From: Dysgonomonas sp. BGC7
GTDB lineage: Bacteria; Bacteroidota; Bacteroidia; Bacteroidales; Dysgonomonadaceae
Direction: 5' to 3'
DNA length: 64,000 nt
Assembly (NCBI RefSeq): GCF_001261735.1
Contig: NZ_CVRP01000009.1
Span: 62,001-126,000, forward strand
The translations under genes were made by a program, and so were the position numbers. Of the stretch, positions 27,783 to 35,640 are shown in pieces. The notes under the pieces are model-generated. The model was not told the origin of the DNA and searched no databases. It saw only the letters and a list, made by a program, of their open reading frames with translations. How positions within the stretch are numbered: the stretch's first letter is position 1; every line of letters starts with the position of its first letter.

Positions 27783-28265
27783 ATGAGTATATATGATTTT
27801 ACTGTAAAGGATAGTAAAGGTAATGATGTCCCGTTATCTAATTACAAAGAAAAAGTTCTGCTAATTGTTAATACAGCTACAGCATGTGGCTTCACTCCTC
27901 AGTATAAAGATTTGCAGGATTTGTACCTTCAATACAAGGATCAGGGTTTTGAAATATTGGATTTTCCGTGTAACCAGTTTGGAAAACAGGCTCCTGGAAC
28001 GAATGATGAAATTACCTCTTTTTGCGAAATGAAGTATAAAACGACATTTACCACATTCGGAAAGATTGAGGTAAATGGAGATAATGCGGATCCTCTTTAT
28101 AAATACCTGAAGCAAAATAGCAAAGGGATTCTGGGAGATTCTATAAAATGGAACTTTACTAAATTCCTGATTGATAGAGAGGGAAATGTCATTGAACGAT
28201 ATGCTCCAATAACCAATCCTTCAAAGATTGCCGGGACTATCGAAAAACTCTTAGCAAAACAATAA
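27783..28265 (+). CDS. Glutathione peroxidase family protein (thiol peroxidase)
   Basis: The 160-residue protein begins at ATG 27783, which follows an AAAAGAAGAA ribosome-binding region. An upstream ATG at 27750 would add eleven residues with no family match. The catalytic Cys35 lies in NTATACGFTPQY, followed by FPCNQFG (Gln65) and KWNFTKFLID (Trp123, Asn124), the conserved GPx tetrad. It uses cysteine rather than selenocysteine and, like most bacterial members, probably takes electrons from thioredoxin to reduce hydroperoxides. It precedes the pyrimidine-dimer glycosylase-like gene by four bases, so the two are very likely co-transcribed. Confidence 0.93.
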   Translation: MSIYDFTVKDSKGNDVPLSNYKEKVLLIVNTATACGFTPQYKDLQDLYLQYKDQGFEILDFPCNQFGKQAPGTNDEITSFCEMKYKTTFTTFGKIEVNGDNADPLYKYLKQNSKGILGDSIKWNFTKFLIDREGNVIERYAPITNPSKIAGTIEKLLAKQ

Positions 28266-28269
28266 ATGT

Positions 28270-28701
28270 ATGCGGTTATGGTCTTTACATCCTCAGTACC
28301 TTGATTCGGCTGGACTTAATGCCTCCTGGCGTGAAGGTTTGTTGGCAAAGAATGTGCTCTTGGGTAATACAAAAGGATATACAAACCATCCTCAATTGAT
28401 TCGCTTTAGAAACAGTGCTGATCCATCTCTTTACATTGATGCCTTCCTTACTGAAATATACAAAGAAGCTGTGAGAAGGAATTTTTCGTATAGCAAAGAA
28501 AAGATTCGTATGATTGAAAATATTCCGCCAATTTCTGTGACGAAAGGACAATTGGTATTTGAGTACGAACATTTGAGACGAAAACTTCAAAAACGAAGTC
28601 CGGAGCTTTTAGAAAAGTTTCCAATATTGACTGACTTAAAACCACATCCTTTATTCGAGATGATAGAAGGAGATATTGAGGATTGGGAAATCATAACATA
28701 A
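28270..28701 (+). CDS. Pyrimidine-dimer DNA glycosylase-like protein (Pyr_excise)
   Basis: The 143-residue protein starts MRLWSLHPQYLD and continues WREGLLAKNVLLG, KGYTNHPQLIRF and EKIRMIENIPPISVTKGQL. This matches the bacterial family related to phage T4 endonuclease V, which cuts the glycosidic bond at UV-induced pyrimidine dimers. Length is normal for the family. It is wedged between glutathione peroxidase (four bases) and TspO, a combination suggesting defence against light or oxidative damage. Enzyme activity has been shown for few bacterial members, so the function is by family only. Confidence 0.82.
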   Translation: MRLWSLHPQYLDSAGLNASWREGLLAKNVLLGNTKGYTNHPQLIRFRNSADPSLYIDAFLTEIYKEAVRRNFSYSKEKIRMIENIPPISVTKGQLVFEYEHLRRKLQKRSPELLEKFPILTDLKPHPLFEMIEGDIEDWEIIT

Positions 28702-28728
28702 TTGGCAAGAACAGAAACTGATATTCAT

Positions 28729-29193
28729 ATGAGAAAATTTCTATACATAATACTTCCTATAATTATCTGTTTTTTAGTAAGATTCACAGCTAGTTATTTC
28801 CAATCGGAATCTATACAAACATGGTATCCGACATTGAGTAAGCCTGAAATAACTCCGCCAAATATAGCCTTTCCTATCGCATGGAGTATAATATACCTAT
28901 GTATGGGTATCTCCATCGGCTTGATACTAAACTCAAAAGAGAAGAGCAAAAAAAATCTCACACTACTATTTGTGATTCAACTGTTTTTTAATTTTACGTG
29001 GAGTATTTCATTCTTCTATTTGCAAAATCCTCTTTTAGGTTTTATTAATATTATCTTGTTGGATATTGCTGTTTTATACTATGCTTTCAAATGTTACCCG
29101 ACTCAAAAAATGAGCGGAGTATTGTTTGTTCCTTATATACTTTGGTTAATATTAGCTACATATTTAAATGCTTATATCTTGATATACAACTAA
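28729..29193 (+). CDS. TspO/MBR family membrane protein
   Basis: The 154-residue protein has five membrane helices and the family signature SIQTWYPTLSKPEITPPN, followed by FPIAWSIIYLCMGISIGL and FNFTWSISFFYLQNPLLGF. ATG 28729 is preferred to the TTG at 28702 because it begins directly with the first helix (MRKFLYIILPIIICFL). TspO proteins bind porphyrins and tune oxidative or light stress responses. Here it follows a DNA-repair gene and a peroxidase, in keeping with such a role. The start lies 28 bases after the previous stop. Confidence 0.9.
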   Translation: MRKFLYIILPIIICFLVRFTASYFQSESIQTWYPTLSKPEITPPNIAFPIAWSIIYLCMGISIGLILNSKEKSKKNLTLLFVIQLFFNFTWSISFFYLQNPLLGFINIILLDIAVLYYAFKCYPTQKMSGVLFVPYILWLILATYLNAYILIYN

Positions 29194-29277
29194 AGTCGTT
29201 TGAAAAGAGGTTAATGAATTATTTGATTTTTACCATAAGCGTATTGAATCATACAGTATCAATTATCTATATACCAA

Positions 29278-29285
29278 TATCTTTG
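29278..29285 (+). promoter_or_regulatory. Candidate -7 box for the SDR gene
   Basis: TATCTTTG matches the Bacteroidetes TAnnTTTG -7 box exactly, 25 bases before the start codon. No clear -33 TTTG stands at the usual distance, so the promoter is only half supported. Confidence 0.4.
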
Positions 29286-29309
29286 CATTGTAATTAAAAC
29301 TTTTAAATA

Positions 29310-30074
29310 ATGTCACAACAATCAAAAATCGCATTAGTAACAGGCGGTAGCCGTGGACTAGGTAAGAATATGGCTTTAAATATAGCTCGAAAAGGACTGG
29401 ATGTAGTTCTTACTTATAACAGTAAAAAAGAAAGTGCCTTGGAAACAATAGCAGAAATAGAGCAACTCGGACAAAAAGGTATTGCTCTCCAACTTAATAC
29501 TGCTGATGTAAAAAGCTTCGATTCTTTTTTCGAACTACTTAAACAAGAATTGTCTGTCAGATTTGATACTCAGAAAATCAACTATCTGGTAAATAATGCA
29601 GGCATCGGAATTAATACTCCTTTTGCCGAAACAACGGAAGAGGATTTTGACACTCTTTTCAATATCCATTTCAAAGGTGTTTACTTCTTTACTCAAAAAG
29701 CATTGAGCATACTCGAAGACGGTGGAGGTATCATAAATATCTCAACAGGTCTGGCACGTTTCTCTCGGCCCGGATATTCCGCTTATGCATCTATGAAAGG
29801 GGCTATTGAGGTGTTAACAAGATATCAGGCGAAAGAACTTGGAGCAAGGGGTATTCGTTCTAATGCTGTTGCTCCGGGTGCTATTGCGACCGATTTTGGC
29901 GGAGGTATTGTTAGAGATAACGAGGAAGTCAATAAAATAACAGCTAGTACGATTCCATTGGGAAGAGTTGGTCTGCCCGAAGATATTGGCGGAGTAGTTG
30001 CATTTTTATGTACGGATGAAGCACGATGGGTAAATGCTCAACGGATTGAGGTTTCCGGAGGTCAAAGTATTTGA
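29310..30074 (+). CDS. Short-chain dehydrogenase/reductase (SDR)
   Basis: The 254-residue classical SDR has the cofactor motif TGGSRGLGKN near residue 12, the NNAGIG structural motif and the active site with Ser (INISTGLARFS) and Tyr-x-x-x-Lys (YSAYASMKGA). The C-terminal WVNAQRIEVSGGQSI fits the family. It resembles 3-oxoacyl-ACP-reductase-like or glucose-dehydrogenase-like SDRs; the substrate cannot be read from sequence. It follows the TspO gene after 116 bases with its own candidate -7 box and precedes a broken AraC-type regulator gene. Confidence 0.9.
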   Translation: MSQQSKIALVTGGSRGLGKNMALNIARKGLDVVLTYNSKKESALETIAEIEQLGQKGIALQLNTADVKSFDSFFELLKQELSVRFDTQKINYLVNNAGIGINTPFAETTEEDFDTLFNIHFKGVYFFTQKALSILEDGGGIINISTGLARFSRPGYSAYASMKGAIEVLTRYQAKELGARGIRSNAVAPGAIATDFGGGIVRDNEEVNKITASTIPLGRVGLPEDIGGVVAFLCTDEARWVNAQRIEVSGGQSI

Positions 30075-30105
30075 AAGGGAAAAGAATATTTAAACTTGTA
30101 TTATA

Positions 30106-30394
30106 ATGGAAAAGGCATTAGTCTCTAGCAAATTTTTATCGCATTAAATTAGGAATCTTACCAAATGAGATTATCGGGAAGATAAGCCAGTTCAATGTCT
30201 TTTCTTTGAATGATTATTTACAACCGAATCATACAATTCCATACAGTCGTAAAGATTATTATAAAATAAGTCTGACATCCGAAAGGAATATACAACAAAA
30301 CCTTAAAGTTATTCTAAATTTAAGAGATATAGAATATTATTTTTTCTTACCAATAAACGAAGACGGGCTAAATGAGATACCTATATTAAAGTAA
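30106..30394 (+). pseudogene. Remnant of an AraC-type regulator N-terminal domain (frameshifted, truncated)
   Basis: A start ATG at 30106 gives MEKALVSSK before a shift in a run of five T near 30133. Removing one T continues the frame as FYRIKLGILPNEIIGKISQF, NVFSLNDYLQPNHTIPYSRK and DYYKISL. This resembles the opening of Bacteroidota AraC-family regulators (FYRI.LG, QFNVF.LED, Y.R.D.YKIS). After about 65 residues the similarity stops; there is no helix-turn-helix, and the frame ends within the convergent barrel gene. Such regulators often flank SDR genes, as here. The family call is from memory and based on a short stretch, so it is tentative. Confidence 0.5.
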
Positions 30395-31359
30395 AATGCA
30401 GGATCGGCACTCATTTTCAGGACAGGATCACTATACGAATCCTGCTTTCTGAACAATCTGCCTGACGGAGTGAATCTCACACCTGTTTTGCCTGTAATCA
30501 GAAAAGAATTAGCAATAAGGTGTTCATAAACAAATCCTGAATTAATATCCAGTTGCCTGTACTGATATTTCTGATCTGTACCGTCTATATTATAGAGATA
30601 AAAGGTTGTTCCATCTATTTCTGTGCCTAATGAGAGTCTACCATTATAAAAGAGGTGTTTTCTGAGATACATATTTTTAGGAAGGATAATATCCACGATA
30701 AGACCATTTCTGAATTTATGCTCATACGAGAAAGTTGGAATAAAAGGCACTTCAGAAAGCGGATCGATAGGAATTGCAAACCCGAAACTCATTCTTGTCC
30801 GATCATTGGCTTTAAGTATCATTGTTCCTGAAAGTAATCCTCTTACCCGTTCGAAATGCTTTTCACTGCCATCAACAATTATACTGGAAGTAAAGACTGT
30901 TCTTTTTTTGAGCAAAGTTGAGATGTAAGCAAGATTAGCACCTGCATGGAAATAATGAAAATCATTATCTACTTTCCTAATTGTTTTAGATAAAGGTTCA
31001 GTCATGTCAGCTTTCGCCGAGATATAATTGTATCCGAGTGTAGTTCCAAAAAGCCAATTGCTTTTCTTTATAAGATTAATATTAGTATTGACCTTTACTT
31101 GTGATAGTCCTCTGACCTTACTTTCAGGGAATGAATTATTTCCATCCTTCAAGGTGAAGTTGTATGGCATCAATTGGGTGAATTCGATATTTAAAGGACG
31201 GGCTATTGTAAATTTTGCGGCAGCAATAGCAGCTGCTTTCTGAGATAGGCTCAAGCTGTCTTTTGCTATCGGCGGTATATTGTCAGTCTTTTGAGAAAAA
31301 GATTGGATGGAGAGAATTAGGGCACCAAGGACTAAGACCATTCTTTTAAACGCTTCCAT
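30337..31359 (-). CDS. Outer-membrane beta-barrel protein (DUF6268-like)
   Basis: The product is 340 residues from the preferred start at 31359 (MEAFKRMVLVLGALILS, signal peptide ending SFSQ); an in-frame ATG nine codons upstream lacks a good leader. The rest alternates amphipathic strands with turns (LFGTTLGYNYISAKADM, RTRMSFGFAIPIDPLSEVPF, LFYNGRLSLGTEIDGTTFYL), the pattern of a 10-14-strand barrel. It ends FYFNIGISFSPSSFIGKKK. Function is unknown; barrels of this size in Bacteroidota are called DUF6268 by resemblance, which I could not verify. It is convergent with, and overlaps, the AraC remnant, and divergent from the LytS gene, from which a 237-base gap separates it. Confidence 0.7.
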   Translation of the reverse strand: MEAFKRMVLVLGALILSIQSFSQKTDNIPPIAKDSLSLSQKAAAIAAAKFTIARPLNIEFTQLMPYNFTLKDGNNSFPESKVRGLSQVKVNTNINLIKKSNWLFGTTLGYNYISAKADMTEPLSKTIRKVDNDFHYFHAGANLAYISTLLKKRTVFTSSIIVDGSEKHFERVRGLLSGTMILKANDRTRMSFGFAIPIDPLSEVPFIPTFSYEHKFRNGLIVDIILPKNMYLRKHLFYNGRLSLGTEIDGTTFYLYNIDGTDQKYQYRQLDINSGFVYEHLIANSFLITGKTGVRFTPSGRLFRKQDSYSDPVLKMSADPAFYFNIGISFSPSSFIGKKK

Positions 31360-31565
31360 AGATATATTATTAAATAAAATGAGCATATTAACTGCTAAAT
31401 ACTAGCATGTGGCAAAGAAAGAAATAATGCAATAACCTTTTTTTGTTTTTATACCAAACCCGCTTCCTTTTAGACTAAAGTCTTTTAAATTATTTTCTAA
31501 TTCGGATTTTGTATATCTATCAGATTGTTTGGTATAATATTTTAATAACAGGGAGGTTATTCTTT

Positions 31566-31573
31566 TATCTTTG
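31566..31573 (+). promoter_or_regulatory. Candidate -7 box for the LytS/LytTR pair
   Basis: TATCTTTG is an exact TAnnTTTG match 24 bases before the sensor start codon. A -33 TTTG at the standard spacing is not evident; a TTTGG at 31528 is too far upstream. Confidence 0.4.
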
Positions 31574-31596
31574 TTTAAATTTTATTTCTATAAAAT

Positions 31597-32676
31597 ATGG
31601 AACATGAACCCGTTGTAATAAAGAATACAAAGATTCTCCAATTGATGGTTAATCCCCGATATAGGTTATTGCGACATGTGGTACTCTTATTGGGAGTCTT
31701 TATACTTATATTTTATTCTGGTCAGTTTTCAGAATACTCGGGTGCTTCCCGATATTATAGGTTACTCTTTGTTTATATTGTTATGATAATAACATTTTAT
31801 GTCAATATGAATATTTTGGTTCCTCTATTCTTCTTTAAAAATCGATATATTGTTTATCTGTTATTATTGTTTCTATTAGTACAAATAGATCTTTTTGTAA
31901 TAGGGTTTTTCTTAGATAATTTTTTTGATCCAATACAAAATCTACACTATGATAGAGGTGTAGAAAAAGAAAATACTTATCGAGGTGTAATTACGATAGG
32001 AGCCGTTATATTAGTTACCACGATGATAAAACTCTTTCAGAGATGGGTGCATGATAATGAAAAAATAACTGAGCTGAATAATATCACATCAACGATGGAA
32101 CTGAGTGAATTGCGAAATCAAATTAATCCTCATTTCCTCTTTAATATGCTCAATGGAATTAAAGCCTTGGTTCGTACCGATCAGGAGAAAGCGATTACCG
32201 TTATTATGAAACTGTCGGAGTTTCTTCGATATCAATTATATGAGAATAATGAGGAAAAGATATTACTTAAATCTGAAATAAATTTCCTGAGCAACTTTCT
32301 TGACTTAGAAAAACTCAGAAGAGACAACCTGTCAGTAGATATTAGCCCGAGCAAAGATGATCCTTCTATTTTCAGAAGTATATTTATTCCTCCGAACCTT
32401 TTCACCACATTCGTTGAAAATGCAGTAAAACACAGTGTAAATATTACAGGAACTGAATCTTATATTAGGATTAATATAGATGTAGAAAAAGATAAGCTGT
32501 ATTTTATCTGTATTAATTCGATAGACCCTGAATATATTCCATCAAAAGGAAAAAGCAATGGATTAGGACTTGTGAACATAAAAAGACGTCTGGAACTTTT
32601 GTATGGAGATAATCATTCTCTGCAAATTAACGTCTCAGAGAAAGAGTATAATGTTAAATTGATAATTCCGCTATGA
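31597..32676 (+). CDS. LytS-type sensor histidine kinase
   Basis: The 359-residue protein has four membrane helices in residues about 25-150 (including HVVLLLGVFILIFYSG and FVYIVMIITFYVNMNILV). A His_kinase domain follows with phospho-acceptor in LRNQINPHFLFNMLNGIKAL, then a HATPase domain (FVENAVKHSV, GLGLVNIKRRLELLYG). This is the Bacteroidota LytS/YehU-like arrangement without an extracellular sensor domain. The gene overlaps the response-regulator gene by four bases (ATGA), so the two are translated together. The signal is unknown. No target operon is evident next door apart from the divergent barrel gene. Confidence 0.93.
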   Translation: MEHEPVVIKNTKILQLMVNPRYRLLRHVVLLLGVFILIFYSGQFSEYSGASRYYRLLFVYIVMIITFYVNMNILVPLFFFKNRYIVYLLLLFLLVQIDLFVIGFFLDNFFDPIQNLHYDRGVEKENTYRGVITIGAVILVTTMIKLFQRWVHDNEKITELNNITSTMELSELRNQINPHFLFNMLNGIKALVRTDQEKAITVIMKLSEFLRYQLYENNEEKILLKSEINFLSNFLDLEKLRRDNLSVDISPSKDDPSIFRSIFIPPNLFTTFVENAVKHSVNITGTESYIRINIDVEKDKLYFICINSIDPEYIPSKGKSNGLGLVNIKRRLELLYGDNHSLQINVSEKEYNVKLIIPL

Positions 32677-33395
32677 ATTGTATTATTATTGATGACGAAC
32701 CTTTAGCAAGAGAAGAACTGCAAGCACAGATAAAAGAAATATCTAAAATTGAAATATTAGGCAAATTCTCTAATGCTCCAAGTGCTTTGATATTCATAGA
32801 GGAAAATGATGTAGACCTTATTTTCCTTGATATAGAGATGCCAATGGTAACGGGGTTAGAGTTTGCGGCCCAGCTGCCGAAGAAAGCTTTGATTATTTTT
32901 ACAACTGCCTATTCACAATATGCATTAGACAGCTACGAACTGGATGCAATCGATTACCTTCTCAAACCAATTGCCAAAGAACGACTGGAAAAGGCGATAA
33001 ACAAGGCTGAAACATATAAAAAACTACTATCTGATGATACTGAGAAAAGTATAATAGAAGGAGGAACGGATGATTTTTTAATTGTCAAGTCAGAACGTAG
33101 GTTTCATAGAATCAATTTTTCGGATATCAGGTATATTGAAGGTCTGAAAGATTATGTTATCATATACACGACCAATCAAAAGCTTATTACAGCAATGAAT
33201 TTGAAGAATATTCATCAAAAGATGCCGCAGGATATCTTCTTGCGTGTAAGCAAATCATATATAGTAAATACAAACTACGTGGAATCATTTGACCATCACA
33301 GTATATTTATTGGTGGCTACGAAATCTCATTAGGTGAGGTTTATAAGAAAGAATTCTTTTCAATATATTCAGGAGGGACACTTAATCTTGAATGA
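32673..33395 (+). CDS. LytTR-family response regulator
   Basis: The 240-residue protein has an N-terminal receiver domain (DDEPLAREEL acid pair; phospho-acceptor Asp54 in LIFLDIEMPMVTG; Lys in DYLLKPIAKERL). A C-terminal LytTR DNA-binding domain covers about 140-238 (FLIVKSERRFHRINFSDIRY, IFLRVSKSYIVN). It is the partner of the LytS kinase whose gene it overlaps. LytTR regulators bind paired direct repeats; no such pair was recognised upstream of this operon. Confidence 0.94.
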   Translation: MNCIIIDDEPLAREELQAQIKEISKIEILGKFSNAPSALIFIEENDVDLIFLDIEMPMVTGLEFAAQLPKKALIIFTTAYSQYALDSYELDAIDYLLKPIAKERLEKAINKAETYKKLLSDDTEKSIIEGGTDDFLIVKSERRFHRINFSDIRYIEGLKDYVIIYTTNQKLITAMNLKNIHQKMPQDIFLRVSKSYIVNTNYVESFDHHSIFIGGYEISLGEVYKKEFFSIYSGGTLNLE

Positions 33396-33427
33396 ATAGA
33401 TAACTATGTTGATATTGAGATTAATAA

Positions 33428-33637
33428 TCACACCCTGTCATTTAGCTTAATAACCAATCCATCATCTGTTTCCCAATAGCTGATAATATTTTCTTTCGAT
33501 AACCAGCCAAGGACAATACATACATAATCATTTCTATATCCGGTTATTTCTACCAGATCTTCAATTGCCAATCCTCTATCGGAAGAAAGCAACCCTTGTA
33601 TATATTTTGCATCGATACTAATAGCTTCTTTCAACAT
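33428..33637 (-). CDS. Small winged-helix protein (PF10771/DUF2582-like)
   Basis: The 69-residue protein runs from ATG 33637 (MLKEAISIDAKYIQGLLSSD); an in-frame ATG ten codons earlier gives a non-matching extension. The predicted helix-turn-helix is followed by a wing (VCIVLGWLSKENIISYWETD, DGLVIKL). Bacteroidota carry many proteins of this size with the same winged-helix pattern, and their function is unclear. It is encoded opposite the LytTR gene with 32 bases between the two stops. Confidence 0.65.
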   Translation of the reverse strand: MLKEAISIDAKYIQGLLSSDRGLAIEDLVEITGYRNDYVCIVLGWLSKENIISYWETDDGLVIKLNDRV

Positions 33638-33969
33638 AGTGTGATAAAACTTATTTATGTAATACAATATACTATTGAAATTGTCGGTAGAATACTAAAG
33701 TAGTATATATGATAATTAATATTCTAACTATTATACATATGCTTCTATTTTTTATACCAAGTTGCGATTTGCTGCTACTTGAAAGTCGAATAGGGTAAAA
33801 ATGTAGTCTTGTAATTGAATATTATCTTTCTTTTTAAGAGATGAATCCCGCATTTAAAAAGAGAATAATAGAAGTAGAAGGCGGCAATTCTCTTTAGTTT
33901 GACATTTACTTAAATAAAACAACAATGCAGATAGCTTAACTATCTGCATTGTTTAAAAAAGAAATTTAA
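33638..33969. other. Intergenic region, mostly without recognised genes
   Basis: The AT-rich spacer holds one tiny open frame (33841-33897, MNPAFKKRIIEVEGGNSL) preceded by an AAGAG ribosome-binding-like sequence and a TATCTTTC box, and then the strong hairpin at 33921. Nothing else was recognised. The small frame is too short to support as a gene on sequence alone. Confidence 0.5.
33921..33960. terminator. Bidirectional terminator
   Basis: A perfect 14-base stem (AACAATGCAGATAG / CTATCTGCATTGTT) with a 5-base loop is followed by TTAAAAAA on the + strand; on the - strand T-rich sequence follows the stem. It sits immediately downstream of the methyltransferase gene and most likely terminates it. 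Confidence 0.85.
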
Positions 33970-34752
33970 TTATAGCCCTATCTTTTTTGCTATAAAAAAT
34001 GTATAGCCATAAAAATCCTTATACTTACGGTACAATACCTCCTCATAACCTTGAGACATTGCTAATTCTTCAGCAGTCTTATTCCCTTGATATTTATTCA
34101 GAAAAATCTTCATTGCTTTAATCTTTGGCGCAAAGTAGTTCTCTGTCCAACAAGATTCCGGTAAAATAAATGTAGCAACAGGCAGATACCCTGCTTTATG
34201 TATCTTAGCAACCTGATTTGGAATAGTGTCTATTTCAGGATATGCATTCATCCAAAAATCATTTATTTCTTTAGGGCGTTCGTCTGTAAACCACGAACTT
34301 TCGGAAACAACAATATATCCTCCTGTTTTCAAGTATCTACTCCACTCTTTTAATCCACGTTCGAAACCGATATTGTAAATTGCTCCTTCACTCCAGATGA
34401 GATCTAATGATTCTTTTTCGAAAGGAAGTTCTTCTGTCATAGAACCGACAATCCCTTTTACTCTGTTTTGTAAACCTAGTTGCTCGGCATTGCAATTAAG
34501 CATGCTAATAAAATCAGGAAATATATCAAGTGCAGTAATCTCTCCCTGAGCATGCTTGGCTAGTGTCATGGTCTGTCCTCCTGTGCCACATCCGATATCT
34601 GCAATAAGGGATTTATCGGTTAGGTTATCAATAAAGCTAAGAGCTTTAAGTGTTACATCAAGGCTGCCGGGTCCTTGTCGTTCCATACTGGAAAAGAATT
34701 CGCAGATTAAACTAAAATCGAAATCGTGAATTGTTTTATTTTCGTTATTCAT
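33970..34752 (-). CDS. Class I SAM-dependent methyltransferase
   Basis: The 260-residue protein has SAM-binding motif [16 protein letters not shown] (about residues 57-71), motif [12 protein letters not shown] and the motif III/IV region [20 protein letters not shown], then [11 protein letters not shown]. The Rossmann-like methyltransferase fold is clear. The substrate is not: relatives include small-molecule and tellurite/arsenite-type methyltransferases as well as many unknowns. It is a single-gene transcript flanked by a strong terminator and a large upstream gap. Confidence 0.85.
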   Translation of the reverse strand: MNNENKTIHDFDFSLICEFFSSMERQGPGSLDVTLKALSFIDNLTDKSLIADIGCGTGGQTMTLAKHAQGEITALDIFPDFISMLNCNAEQLGLQNRVKGIVGSMTEELPFEKESLDLIWSEGAIYNIGFERGLKEWSRYLKTGGYIVVSESSWFTDERPKEINDFWMNAYPEIDTIPNQVAKIHKAGYLPVATFILPESCWTENYFAPKIKAMKIFLNKYQGNKTAEELAMSQGYEEVLYRKYKDFYGYTFFIAKKIGL

Positions 34753-34850
34753 TTCTTTGTTTATATGTTATAGCATACATGTGAAAGCATAACAGTGCCA
34801 TCATCACTGTGTACACCGATTAAAAACTAAACTATATTAATATAAAAACC

Positions 34851-34876
34851 ACTCTCGAAAAGGTTTATTCGAGAGT
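34851..34876. other. Hairpin of unknown role
   Basis: A perfect 9-base stem ACTCTCGAA / TTCGAGAGT encloses an 8-base loop and is followed by AAAAC. It lies about 100 bases upstream of the methyltransferase start. It is not linked to a T-run on either strand, so it is more likely a structural or operator element than a terminator. Confidence 0.4.
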
Positions 34877-35283
34877 AAAACGAAAGGACAATCTGTATCA
34901 GAAAAAATACAGGTTGCTTACAACACCAAATCCGATTTATGCCAAATCTTAGTCATCCTACAAAGCTACATAAAATATTTCTTATTATTCTCTTGAAATA
35001 TGTTTGTGTGACCGAGCATTTTGTTTACATTCTTCCTTCTGACTAAAAAAGGATTCGATAGGTACTGTTCATAACTCAAAATTTTCACGATTCGACAAAA
35101 TTATTGACTATCGCTTAAAGATTCAGCACCTCGAATAAAGCCAAGTTAGGTCATTGTAAGTCATTTAAAACGGTGAATAATTTGTTAAAAAGTGACTGGA
35201 TTTTAATTTTTGAAATTCAGTCACTTATTTTTCACTCAACTACTGTCTTTTAGTGACTTTTATTGGCTTTGGTGAAAAAGAAA

Positions 35284-35315
35284 AAAGTCTGTTAATCTAC
35301 TGACTAACAGACTTT
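35284..35315 (-). terminator. Terminator of the tRNA-Val unit
   Basis: An 11-base perfect stem (AAAGTCTGTTA / TAACAGACTTT) with a 10-base loop, read on the - strand, continues into TTTCTTTTTC. It lies 48 bases after the tRNA 3' end. Confidence 0.85.
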
Positions 35316-35362
35316 ATGTCTTTGTTTGGCATTTTGTGGCTTTTGACCTTTTTACCATTTTG

Positions 35363-35437
35363 TGGGCGTTGACGGATTCGAACCGCCGACCCTCTGCTTG
35401 TAAGGCAGATGCTCTGAACCAGCTGAGCTAAACGCCC
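35363..35437 (-). tRNA. tRNA-Val (anticodon UAC)
   Basis: The - strand sequence folds as a full cloverleaf. The acceptor stem is GGGCGTT/AACGCCC, the D arm is GCTC-AGCTGGTTCA-GAGC, the anticodon loop CTTACAA gives UAC, the T arm is CGGCGGTTCGAATCCGTC-like with TTCGAAT, and the discriminator is A. The CCA end is not encoded. It has its own promoter and terminator, so it forms a single-gene unit. Confidence 0.95.
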
Positions 35438-35474
35438 CTTTTGTTTAGGGTTGCATTTTCTCCCAAATGCGATG

Positions 35475-35504
35475 CAAAGGTATGTAAATTTTTGATACTG
35501 CAAA
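35475..35504 (-). promoter_or_regulatory. Promoter of the tRNA-Val gene
   Basis: On the - strand TTTG (35504-35501) is separated by 18 bases from TACCTTTG (35482-35475), a perfect TAnnTTTG -7 box. Predicted initiation is about 30 bases before the mature tRNA 5' end. This is the clearest Bacteroidetes-type promoter in the window. Confidence 0.8.
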
Positions 35505-35640
35505 ACAAATTGAGAATATTTTTCTAAAAAAAATAACAAGAGAATAATCGTTTGGATGTTAATTTCTTAATTTTTATCAATTAACAGAATAGATTGCAAA
35601 GATTTAACTAATTTCGCAGCAATAAATATATAATTTGAAA

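Larger units (their letters stand above)
34753..35362. other. 610-base gap without a coding gene; several hairpins
   Basis: No convincing reading frame was found. The gap contains a 9-base hairpin at 34851-34876, a CTGTAT/ATACAG stem at 34893-34912, an AGTGACTG/CAGTCACT inverted repeat at 35191-35225 followed by further GTGACTT sequence, and the tRNA terminator at 35284-35315. Degenerate GTGACT motifs hint at decayed repeat or integration-site material next to the tRNA gene, but no integrase or attachment repeat was identified. Confidence 0.5.

Noticed and set aside
33841-33897. An 18-codon frame MNPAFKKRIIEVEGGNSL as a small gene
   Set aside because: Too short to support from one sequence, although it is listed as a weak transcript candidate.
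35297-35539. An 80-codon - strand frame crossing tRNA-Val
   Set aside because: It reads straight through the tRNA, its promoter and terminator; not a gene.
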